Positions 1 to 5,251 of a stretch of DNA of 6,018 nucleotides are shown here, piece by piece. Location of the stretch: NCBI GenBank assembly GCA_031254715.1, contig JAIRTY010000015.1:1-6018 (forward strand). Direction: 5' to 3'. Numbering within the stretch: the stretch's first letter is position 1; each line of letters starts with the position of its first letter. The notes beneath the pieces were generated by a model, which did no database searches, had not been told where the DNA came from, and was given only the letters and a program-made list of their open reading frames with translations. Position numbers and translations under genes: made by a program. The DNA is from Nocardiopsaceae bacterium. Lineage in GTDB: Bacteria > Actinomycetota > Actinomycetes > Streptosporangiales > Streptosporangiaceae.

Positions 1-434
1 GTGATCACCCCGGCCAATGTCTCCCCGGCCAGCACCCAGGGCAGCCAGTACGATTCGTCATCCCACATCTGGTCCAGTGGCAGCGAGGCGACATCGAACC
101 ACTCCGGAGCCATCTCCTCCGACTCCCGCGGCTCGCCTGCCCACTCCTGGCCGAAGAACACGGTAACCACCACGTCCAGCTCAGGATTGGCAGGGAAGAC
201 GATGCTGAGCTTCGCCCGCCGCGCCAGGCTGCCTGGCTCCACCGCGATTCCGGCATCCTTACCGACCTCGCGGACCGTGCACTCGGCCTCGCTCTCATCC
301 GGCCCGGGCTTGCCGCCCATGCCGATGATCATGCCTGCCCCGAAATCCCGCTTCTTCCGCGCTAGCAGCACCTGCCGCCGAGCGTCCTCGCTGGACCGGA
401 ACACATAACACAGCGTCTGCCTGCTCACCGACAT
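1..434 (-). CDS. MTH1-like Nudix hydrolase, 3' end outside window, altered Nudix box
   Basis: The first 144 residues of a Nudix-fold protein are visible; the C-terminus lies beyond the window. The family hydrolyses nucleoside diphosphates linked to another group, and the MTH1/MutT branch sanitises oxidised purine nucleotides in the cytosol. The N-terminus (SRQTLCYVFR) and the stretch FGAG..GMGGK resemble MTH1. The Nudix box spans residues 41-63: G41, E47, R55, E56, V57, G62 and I63 fit GX5EX7REUXEEXGU, but the two consecutive glutamates are K59 and D60. The C-terminal part has EEMAPEWF and WDDESYWLP, matching the substrate-pocket motif WPDDSYWFP of MTH1 with D120 replaced by E; the position equivalent to MTH1 Asn33 is Ile37. 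ATG at 434 is the first ATG after an in-frame TGA; only a weak GCGAGG lies about 10 nt upstream. Fold assignment is firm. Activity and substrate are uncertain because of the altered box. Confidence 0.82.
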   Translation of the reverse strand, partial: MSVSRQTLCYVFRSSEDARRQVLLARKKRDFGAGMIIGMGGKPGPDESEAECTVREVGKDAGIAVEPGSLARRAKLSIVFPANPELDVVVTVFFGQEWAGEPRESEEMAPEWFDVASLPLDQMWDDESYWLPWVLAGETLAGVI

Positions 435-567
435 GCGCAGCAGCCTCGCACACAGTGCGGGTCAGAACTCACGAATAAGAGCGGTCGGTTTGCTCAAACG
501 AAGCCACGCGTGCATGCCAGGATCGGGTCAGACAATCAACTTGAACTGGGACAAGGAAACCTAGGGT

Positions 568-617
568 GTGTCGTACATCAAGTGAAGCTGATGTGTCGCA
601 CATCACGTGGAGCTAGG
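568..617. repeat. Two tandem imperfect 25-bp repeats with a palindromic core
   Basis: Unit 1 (568-592) and unit 2 (593-617) follow each other directly and share GTGTCG, ACATCA, GTG and AGCT at the same offsets. CTAGG flanks the pair at 561-565 and 613-617. The boundary of the units forms a perfect inverted repeat, GATGTG-TCG-CACATC (590-604), and unit 1 holds a weaker copy of it. The layout resembles a double operator about 80-130 bp upstream of the small ORF starting at 696. It could equally be the end of a lost mobile element. No binding protein can be named. Confidence 0.55.
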
Positions 618-695
618 CAGACGACCTGGCGGGGGTGTCCTTCCGGGCGGACCAGCCGTCATCTTGGGCACGTGGCCGCGAACGGAGAAGACCTC

Positions 696-929
696 GTGAG
701 GCTGCGACGCATGGCCGACCGCCCTCGGACGCTGCGCTCGGCCTTCCGGCGGCAACGACGATACGAAGTCCATCGGCCCGATGGCAGGCACCGGGTACTG
801 AGCCTGCGCGAACTGGACGTTCTGCTGAACGGCCGGGCCTACCCCGCCGACTTCTGGGCCTGCGTGCATGCCGCAGACGAGGCGTTCGCAAGAGGCGACC
901 ACGACAGCCTGATCGAATGGCCATCGTGA
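696..929 (+). CDS. Small hypothetical protein, 77 aa
   Basis: I do not recognise this family. GTG at 696 is chosen because GGAGAAG (684-690) sits 5 nt upstream; an in-frame ATG at 711 is the alternative, and an ATG at 510 would add a stretch that does not look coding and runs through the tandem repeat. The protein is very basic at the start (VRLRRMADRPRTLRSAFRRQRRYEV), then has the motif LSLRELDVLLNGRAYPADFWACVHAADEAFARG in its middle, given here only to show the acidic/hydrophobic pattern: helices around residues 37-45 and 52-66. There is no signal peptide, membrane segment or metal-binding cluster. Third codon positions are mostly G or C, as expected for a real gene in this genome. Expression and role are unknown. 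Confidence 0.5.
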   Translation: MRLRRMADRPRTLRSAFRRQRRYEVHRPDGRHRVLSLRELDVLLNGRAYPADFWACVHAADEAFARGDHDSLIEWPS

Positions 930-944
930 TTCGCGAGGGAAAAG

Positions 945-1175
945 ATGTGCCGCGTGGACGCGGACCAGGGCTGGCAGTTCGTCAGCAGCGGCTTTGAGGG
1001 CCAGCCGACGGTCGTGGCGGAGTCAACCCGTGGGAGGTGGGAGCGGCAGCCTGCCGCGGTCAGCCAGGCCAGAAAGCGGGCGGCACGTTTACAGATCCGT
1101 TTACAAACAACATGCAGAAGGCCGGCCCTTTGTTCGGAATCGGCCCCTGACCTTGGTAGCGGGGGCAGGATTTGA
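945..1175 (+). CDS. Doubtful small ORF, 76 aa, reading into the tRNA remnant
   Basis: The ORF starts 15 nt after the stop of the preceding small ORF, with GAGGG six nt before the ATG. Its first 45 codons or so have strong G/C at third positions (residues such as DQGWQFVSSGFEGQPTVVAE), but from about 1085 this bias disappears as it enters the CGTTTACA repeats. Its last seven codons and its TGA stop lie in the antisense of the tRNA T-arm, so the true C-terminus has probably been replaced or lost. No domain is recognised. It may be the 5' part of a truncated gene or chance. Confidence 0.3.
   Translation: MCRVDADQGWQFVSSGFEGQPTVVAESTRGRWERQPAAVSQARKRAARLQIRLQTTCRRPALCSESAPDLGSGGRI
1086..1105. 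repeat. Direct repeat CGTTTACA x2, 12-bp period
   Basis: CGTTTACA occurs exactly at 1086-1093 and 1098-1105 in unusually AT-rich sequence, about 50 bp from the tRNA-like core. Short direct repeats at this distance from a tRNA att core are typical of arm-type sites of tyrosine integrases, but this is inference; no integrase gene is in the window. Confidence 0.45.
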
Positions 1176-1195
1176 ACCTGCGACCTCTGGGTTAT
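1154..1195 (-). pseudogene. 3' half of an initiator-type tRNA (fMet-like), probable att site or scar
   Basis: Read on the minus strand, 1195 to 1154 gives the anticodon-loop end (ATAA), the 3' anticodon stem CCCAG, variable loop AGGTC, T-arm GCAGG-TTCAAAT-CCTGC, acceptor strand CCCCGCT, discriminator A and an encoded CCA. From memory this matches the actinobacterial initiator tRNA almost base for base. The 5' acceptor strand and D-arm are absent. Sequence beyond 1195 keeps only patchy likeness to the anticodon stem (CTGTGCT where CTGGGCT would be expected), so no functional tRNA is encoded. Such 3' halves are the usual crossover cores of tyrosine-integrase elements that insert into tRNA genes. 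On the plus strand the antisense reads as GAGFEPATSGL, a well-known spurious peptide. Confidence 0.72.
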
Positions 1196-1202
1196 TAGCA
1201 CA

Positions 1203-1230
1203 GTCCGGCAACGTTCATCCCTGTCCGGCA
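1203..1230. repeat. Direct repeat GTCCGGCA x2, 20-bp period
   Basis: GTCCGGCA occurs at 1203-1210 and 1223-1230, exactly 20 bp apart (about two helical turns), starting 8 bp from the tRNA-like core. The spacing puts both copies on one DNA face, as expected for protein-binding sites such as integrase or excisionase arms. The role is inferred from position only. Confidence 0.4.
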
Positions 1231-1232
1231 CT

Positions 1233-1676
1233 TTAGACCACGTGGACGCGTTGCGCAGTCCCGCGGTCCGTCGCAGGGCACGATTGCAGATCACGTCGGC
1301 GTCGCGACTGGAAGGTGCCCGATGTGCGCCACCAAAGCGGCGGACACGCCTTCGAGAACTGCGTGGTCCCGGGGCTGGTGGCCTGGGTTCGCCGGTACCG
1401 GGTCCAGTTCCACACGGTGGCTAGCCGGTCGGCGACAAGCCGGTGTGCCTGGTCTGGGCGGAGCCAGCCAGGCGGAACCCAGTTCCACGGAATGCCCGTC
1501 GCAAGCGAACGCACCCGCCCATCAGGAGTGACACCCGCTGCCGCCAGGTACCTCGCCACGCGGTCAGCCCACTCTCGGCACTGCGCAGAGGCCCGGACAC
1601 GAGCACTCGAAGTCCCGATCAGCGGCAAGAAGCTGGTGGCCATGGTGATCCGGCTATGGGCACCTCGCCCGGCCAT
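1233..1676 (-). CDS. Hypothetical protein, overlaps the end of the upstream gene
   Basis: From ATG 1676 the ORF has 147 codons and overlaps the last 23 nt of the metallo-beta-lactamase gene, which suggests translational coupling. ATG 1643 (136 aa, MATSFLPLIG) is an alternative start, and neither has a strong ribosome-binding site. The first half looks coding (CREWADRVARYLAAAGVTPDG, shown in part as the helix EWADRVARYLAAAG). The middle is rich in tryptophan (WNWVPPGW, WNWTRYR). The last 40 residues are basic and of lower quality, whereas another minus frame (about 1291-1410) reads more naturally as GVSAALVAHIGHLPVATPT. A frameshift near 1400 is therefore possible. No family is recognised. It may be a remnant, given the tRNA scar 38 bp downstream. 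Confidence 0.35.
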   Translation of the reverse strand: MAGRGAHSRITMATSFLPLIGTSSARVRASAQCREWADRVARYLAAAGVTPDGRVRSLATGIPWNWVPPGWLRPDQAHRLVADRLATVWNWTRYRRTQATSPGTTQFSKACPPLWWRTSGTFQSRRRRDLQSCPATDRGTAQRVHVV

Positions 1677-2670
1677 TGACGCCCATCTCGCGGCCGAGGG
1701 CTCGCACGTTCGCCTGCTTCAGTGTCGGCAATGACGCGACACGCGGGTATCCGGGATACTCCTGATCGAGTTCCGCGATGATCGATGCCTGCTCGGTCGA
1801 GTTGATTTCCCCGCCGTCAGCCGAGTGCTTGCCGACGGCCGGCTGGACGAGCTCACGAACTCGTTCGAGGTACGCACGCTGCCGCGCGATGAGCGCCTTG
1901 GCGTCCGCGGGTCCACCGTGGCCCGGGTAGATGGTGCGGGCGTGGGGGAAGCGCTTCGCGAGCAGGTCAAGATTGCCCAGCCAGCCACACGTGTGACCCT
2001 CCAGAAGGGCGGGAGTGTAGTGGTTGCTGACGATGTCACCGGCGAACAACGCACGTGTCGTGGGCTCGTAATACGCGGTTGCGGTAGCGGACTCCCCCGG
2101 ACCGAACTCGGCGGTCTCGAGCCGCGCACCGCCGAGCTCGAGGGTTTCGCCTGCCTCGAGCATGTGATCCGGGAACGTGAGCCTCGCGGGGAAGTCGGGA
2201 TCGGCCCGGCGGGCCAGCTGGTAAAAGCCCAGCGGATTGGTGCGCATCCAGTTGGTCGTCGCCTTCGACGCATAGATCGGGGTCCGCGGAAACGCCTTGT
2301 TCAGCACCCCCAGGCCACCGATGTGATCTGGATGAGGATGCGTGATCAGGATGGCGAGCACGGGCCGGCCGGCGTTTCTCAGCGCCGCCGCCGCACGCTG
2401 TCCTCCGGTGACGTTGCGGCCGCTGTCGACCACGATCAGCCCCTTGGGGGCGAACAGCCACATCGTGTTGACTGATCCCGGGTTCGGGGAGGCGTGGCGG
2501 CCCACCCGGGCACGTGGAGCGTCCGCCGGAGTCGCCGTGGGACGGGAACGCGGTGCACATCCTGTCAGCAGCGCCATCGCACCAAGACCGAGGAACAACC
2601 GGCGCGAACAGCCGGCTCGCGATGGCTTGTTGCTCTGCTGGTCAAGGACATCCATTCCCACACCTGCCAT
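1654..2670 (-). CDS. Metallo-beta-lactamase-fold hydrolase, Tat-exported lipoprotein
   Basis: A complete 338-residue protein. The N-terminus has a twin-arginine motif (S22-R23-R24-L-F-L) followed by a hydrophobic stretch and the lipobox L35-T-G-C38, so it is probably folded in the cytosol, exported by Tat and anchored to the outer face of the membrane. The metallo-beta-lactamase fold begins near residue 66; metal ligands are the HxHxDH motif H111, H113, D115, H116, then D212 (FAGD) and H251 (YPGHG). In the GPGES segment (190-194) a glutamate sits where many family members have a histidine ligand. Substrate cannot be told; sequences of this kind occur in a general hydrolase branch rather than among true beta-lactamases. 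ATG 2670 has GAGGA directly against it, so GTG at 2661, nine nt after GAGGA, is the likelier start. A weak ORF follows with a 23-nt overlap. Confidence 0.88.
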   Translation of the reverse strand: MAGVGMDVLDQQSNKPSRAGCSRRLFLGLGAMALLTGCAPRSRPTATPADAPRARVGRHASPNPGSVNTMWLFAPKGLIVVDSGRNVTGGQRAAAALRNAGRPVLAILITHPHPDHIGGLGVLNKAFPRTPIYASKATTNWMRTNPLGFYQLARRADPDFPARLTFPDHMLEAGETLELGGARLETAEFGPGESATATAYYEPTTRALFAGDIVSNHYTPALLEGHTCGWLGNLDLLAKRFPHARTIYPGHGGPADAKALIARQRAYLERVRELVQPAVGKHSADGGEINSTEQASIIAELDQEYPGYPRVASLPTLKQANVRALGREMGVNGRARCP

Positions 2671-2895
2671 TCCTCGGATCCAACGAACTGGGGCTCACCC
2701 GAACGCTGCCGCGTGCGCGCCCGCCCGCTGCCGAATTGCACGCGACGGCCGCCCGGCTACGCTCGCACCGGCGGCACTACCGCCGACTCGTCGAGCATTC
2801 CGTCGGCGAAGAAGCGGGAGAACGCATCGACGTACTCGCCGGCATCGCAGCATTCATCTCGGCCCGTGCCTCTTCTGTCGTGATTTCCGCGACCG
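2671..2895. other. Decayed intergenic stretch, no assignable gene
   Basis: Both strands carry short coding-like pieces without a usable start or a recognisable family. On the plus strand, about 2730-2870 reads as a helical segment (ATAARLRSHRRHYRRLVEH, then ERIDVLAGIAAFISARA). On the minus strand, about 2850-2757 reads as GEYVDAFSRFFADGMLDE and ends with VVPPVRA and a TAG stop, which looks like the C-terminus of a lost gene. The frames share the same G/C-rich codon register, so composition does not decide between them. GAGGA at 2671-2675 on the minus strand is the probable ribosome-binding site of the metallo-beta-lactamase gene. Confidence 0.4.
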
Positions 2896-3033
2896 CTGGG
2901 CGGAGGACTCGTCGGCCATGGCGTTGCCACTGGCCTGTTCGGCATCGTATGGGGCTAGCGCTCGGCAACAATTCCGGCTGGTCCAGCCTGGTAATACTCA
3001 CCGCGCTTGCTGGCATCGCAGCGGCCATGGCGT
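2896..3033 (+). pseudogene. MFS drug-transporter fragment (DHA2/EmrB-QacA type), frameshifted
   Basis: Two adjoining plus frames together give a piece typical of a central membrane helix and the following loop and helix of 14-helix MFS exporters: GVATGLFGIVWG (2926-2955), then LALGNNSGWSSLVILTALAG and IAAAM (2955-3027). The join WGL-A-GN..GW is characteristic of DHA2 family members. The first frame stops at TAG 2956-2958; restoring one base near 2951-2955 brings both parts into one frame. Only about 45 of some 480 residues remain, so it is a non-functional remnant. Its right end abuts the stop codon of the epimerase gene on the opposite strand. Confidence 0.55.
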
Positions 3034-4013
3034 CACCTGCTGGGATCACGGGCCTGGGCCGGGCCGGGGCGCGGCTGCTGACCTGCCTCCGTGAGCCAGC
3101 TGCGGAATCCCTCGCGCCAGCTCGGCCAGGCGGGGTGCCAGCCGAGCTCGCGTTTGGCTTTCTCATTGGAGGATCCTCGTGCCTGGGTCATCCACTGCAC
3201 TGTGACCGTCCCCGCCAGCAGCCGGCCGAGCCACGTCGGCACGCGCATCGGTGGTTTGGCGCCGGCCACGTCGGCCAGGTAGGGCAGCCACTCGGCGACG
3301 GTGGCGGGCTCGTCGTCGGTGACGTTGTAGACGCCCGGGCTGCCATGGTCGAGGGCGGCGACGGTGGCGGTGGCTGCGTCGTCGAGATGGGTCCACGACC
3401 ACACTCCGCCGCCGTCGCCGACCACCGGGAGGCGGCGGTTACGGATCAGGTCCACGAAGGCTTCTGAGGCGCCAGGCCCGTAGAAGTTCCCGTAGCGAAG
3501 CACGATGCCCGTAACGGGCCCGGCGCAAACGGTCTGCTCCAGGTAACGGATGGCCGCCAGGCTCGCCCGTTGCATCGGCGCGGGATCGGGGTCCAGCCCG
3601 TCACGCTCGGTCTTCACCGCGCCGCCGGTGCGCGGATTCGTCCAGCCGGTGTAACTCTGGGCGACCACGCGGCTGACGCCAGCCTCCCGGGCTGCGGCAA
3701 GCAGGAAATCGGTGCCCTTGGTGCGCAGCTCGTTCGTGACCGCGAACCAGCGGTCGAACCGCCGCAGGTCGGCCCGGGCAGCCAGCGCGGTCATCTGGTG
3801 GACGATCACCTCAGGCTGCGCGCCGGTGACCGCCTTCGCCACCGCGTCTGCGTCGAGCCCATTCATCACCACCGGCTGGGCACCGAGCTTGTGCAACTCG
3901 CCGGACTTCGCCGGGTCGCGGGTCGTCGCCGCGACCTCATGTCCTGCCGCGACGATCTTGGGAATGAGCCGCCTGCCAATCGCTCCGCTAGCGCCGGCAA
4001 CCAATACGCGCAT
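3033..4013 (-). CDS. NAD(P)-dependent epimerase/dehydratase, extended SDR family
   Basis: An intact 326-residue protein, normal length for the family. The Rossmann motif G7-ASG10-AI-G13 follows the first beta-strand (MRVLVAGASG). Further landmarks of this actinobacterial branch are SYTGW (120-124), GGAVKTE (130-136), LRYGNFYGPG (172-181), the WSWTHLDDAA segment (205-214), GVYNVTDDEP (227-236) and the C-terminal ARGSSNEKAKRELGW (278-292). The canonical YxxxK pair of classical SDRs is not seen at the expected place; SYTGW and FYGPG supply the tyrosines, as in relatives I recall. It probably acts in the cytosol on a nucleotide sugar or a related small molecule, but the substrate cannot be named. 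AGGAAGAG lies about 8 nt before the ATG. A truncated LysR gene starts divergently 133 bp away and was probably its regulator. Confidence 0.9.
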   Translation of the reverse strand: MRVLVAGASGAIGRRLIPKIVAAGHEVAATTRDPAKSGELHKLGAQPVVMNGLDADAVAKAVTGAQPEVIVHQMTALAARADLRRFDRWFAVTNELRTKGTDFLLAAAREAGVSRVVAQSYTGWTNPRTGGAVKTERDGLDPDPAPMQRASLAAIRYLEQTVCAGPVTGIVLRYGNFYGPGASEAFVDLIRNRRLPVVGDGGGVWSWTHLDDAATATVAALDHGSPGVYNVTDDEPATVAEWLPYLADVAGAKPPMRVPTWLGRLLAGTVTVQWMTQARGSSNEKAKRELGWHPAWPSWREGFRSWLTEAGQQPRPGPAQARDPSR

Positions 4014-4146
4014 CGTGGACTCTCTTCCTCACAGCCGTTTCCCGGTCCCGGAGCGCCGGTGCGTAGAGCGCCCGTGCACCAACTTGTGCCTGCTGGCCCG
4101 CGTGGATCAAGATCCGATCACTTACCGCACCGTTTAGCATCGCGTC
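4014..4146. promoter_or_regulatory. Divergent intergenic region between epimerase and LysR remnant
   Basis: This 133-bp gap should hold the epimerase promoter on the minus strand. Two inverted repeats are visible: GCAC-CAACTT-GTGC (4076-4089) and GGATC-AA-GATCC (4104-4115), the latter followed at once by a third GATC. LysR proteins usually bind interrupted dyads in exactly this kind of divergent gap, so these are candidate operator parts. No clear -35/-10 pair can be assigned. Confidence 0.4.
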
Positions 4147-4302
4147 ATGATGCCGGCGGTCGAGCTGGGTGAGATCCAGGTCTTCTACACACTCGTCGAC
4201 GAATTTCACCTCGGCTGCACCGCAGACCGGCTGGGAAGGGCCGCTGCTGCGCCGATGCGTGTGGGGTTAAGGAGGGGCCTGGTGAGTGCCCGTAAGGGCT
4301 AG
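4147..4302 (+). pseudogene. Truncated LysR-family regulator, N-terminal helix-turn-helix piece only
   Basis: Residues 4-30 (AVELGEIQVFYTLVDEFHLG, then CTADRLG) are the start of a LysR DNA-binding domain; 15 of 27 aligned positions are identical with the intact LysR protein at 5252. Likeness stops at RLG (about 4236), before the recognition helix, and the frame runs into unrelated sequence and a TAG at 4300-4302, giving only 51 codons against about 300 for the family. The rest has been lost where the IS481-like remnant begins. ATG 4147 or 4150 may be the original start. Orientation and 133-bp spacing to the epimerase gene are those of a classical LysR regulator and its target. Confidence 0.68.
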
Positions 4303-4786
4303 TTCTAAGACTGACAGAGGCTGAGGACAGTCGGGTCCCTGATAGGAGACCTGCATGACGGAACGAGAGTTGGAGCGGCACGCCCGGCACCGGCTGGGGT
4401 GCTGCGGCATGCCGAGGAGGTCAGCGGCATCGTGGCGGCGACGTGCCGCTACTACGGTGTCAGCCGTAACTGCCATTACAAGTGGCTGCGCCGGTATGAG
4501 GCCGAGGGCGCGCAGGGCCTGAAGGACCGCTCGAGCAGGCCGCACAACTCGCCGCGGTCCACCAGTACAGAGGTGCTGGAGAAGATCGTGTGGCTGCGTA
4601 AGCATTACCACTTTGGCCCGGCGAAGATCGGGATGTATCTGCAGCGCTACCACGACGTTCAGGTCAGCACGTCCGGGGGTGGCGCATCCTGGTCCGGTTA
4701 GGATGAACCGGCTGCCGGCTTCGCAGCGGTACAAGCGCCACGACCGGCGGTGGAAGCGGTCGGAGAAGCAGCAGCCCGGCCACCAC
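4281..4786 (+). mobile_element. Remnant of an IS481-type insertion sequence
   Basis: A broken transposase with its 5' untranslated region, lacking its right half. The left end is probably near 4281, where GTGAGTGCCCGTAAGGG begins a stretch unrelated to the LysR gene; it holds a small hairpin GCCC-GTAA-GGGC (4288-4299). The inverted terminal repeat partner and target duplication are not found, because the other end of the element is missing. The transposase itself is listed separately. Confidence 0.55.
4355..4786 (+). pseudogene. IS481-family transposase, N-terminal third, three frameshifts
   Basis: Read across three frames, the piece is a typical actinobacterial IS481 transposase N-terminus: MTERELERHARHRL (from ATG 4355, AGGAG 6-7 nt upstream), then VLRHAEEVSG..AATCRYYGVS, CHYKWLRRYEAEG, GLKDRSSRPHNSP and HYHFGPAKIGMYLQRYHDVQ (4399-4676), then WRILVRLG, then MNRLPASQRYKRHDRRWKRS (4703-4762) and PGHH. 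It contains the helix-turn-helix region that binds the IS ends. Single bases are missing near 4396, 4678 and 4702 compared with the expected reading. Likeness ends right after PGHH, just before the first catalytic aspartate of the DDE domain (normally in a QIDVKF-like motif). It cannot be active. Confidence 0.8.
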
Positions 4787-4799
4787 TCGCCGCGAACCG

Positions 4800-4870
4800 G
4801 AGACACGCATACAACCGCCCAGCGCAACCTCTTCAACCGCATGATCGGCTGCCTTCATCACTGCCTGACC
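4800..4870 (+). pseudogene. Possible C-terminal fragment of an IS110-type transposase
   Basis: In the frame that continues from the IS481 remnant, 4817-4870 reads TAQRNLFNRMIGCLHHCLTQ, which resembles the final helix of IS110-family (DEDD) transposases, where a phrase like RNLFNRLLGCLHHCL precedes a short tail. It is joined directly to the IS481 piece near 4790. What follows does not continue the family pattern. The match rests on about 18 residues recalled from memory, so another origin is possible. Confidence 0.4.
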
Positions 4871-5251
4871 CAGCCGGCCGCGACAGCATCGGCAGCCGCC
4901 GCGAAGAAGTGGTCAGACGGTTCGCCGGCTCGATGCGCGCTGGTGGCTTCACCGGCCGTTGACGGTCGATCACATCACATCCGCCTGAGGCCGAGCGGCG
5001 CGGCGTGCAGCAGGCGGCCCACGTTAGGGCTCCGCACTTCTGACGTCATCACGCGTCCATGCCGGGGGCGTTGTCCGCGTCATCTGCGCTCGCCAGCACT
5101 GGGTTGCGGCCGTCAACCATAGGCGCCGGGCCTGGGAGCCGGTCAGCGGGTTCGGACCGCCATCTGCCAGCCACTTGCCCGGACGCTGCTGACCAGAGCT
5201 GTAGCCTGCTCCGCTGGTATCTCGTGGCGTCTCGCATATGCTGGCAGCCGG
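4871..5251. other. Gene-free stretch upstream of the LysR gene
   Basis: No gene is supported here. One short plus-strand reading, REEVVRRFAGSMRAGGFTGR, ends in TGA at 4960-4962 and may be the tail of a lost gene. Long open frames on both strands are products of the GC-rich composition and lack family signatures. The promoter of the LysR gene should lie in the last 100 bp, but no consensus boxes or clear dyad stand out. There is no divergent partner gene next to this regulator. Confidence 0.45.

Noticed and set aside
994..1236. Plus-strand ORF ending in LVAGAGFEPATSGL..
   Set aside because: The phrase is the translated antisense of a tRNA 3' half and is widely annotated by mistake; the start and codon pattern do not support a gene.
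1197..1265. 5' half of the tRNA, for example CGCGGG near 1260 on the minus strand
   Set aside because: It is too far from the anticodon loop and no D-arm or matching stem follows, so it is probably chance in GC-rich DNA.
1825..2475. Plus-strand ORF (216 codons) opposite the metallo-beta-lactamase gene
   Set aside because: It is a shadow of the minus-strand gene, which carries the signal peptide and metal ligands in order.
2514..3467. Long plus-strand ORF (317 codons) over the hydrolase end, MFS remnant and epimerase
   Set aside because: It crosses the antisense of two real genes; only the short MFS-like segment inside has family likeness.
4613..5122. Plus-strand ORF of 169 codons as one gene
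   Set aside because: It is a chance join of a frameshifted IS481 piece, a possible IS110 tail and non-coding DNA.
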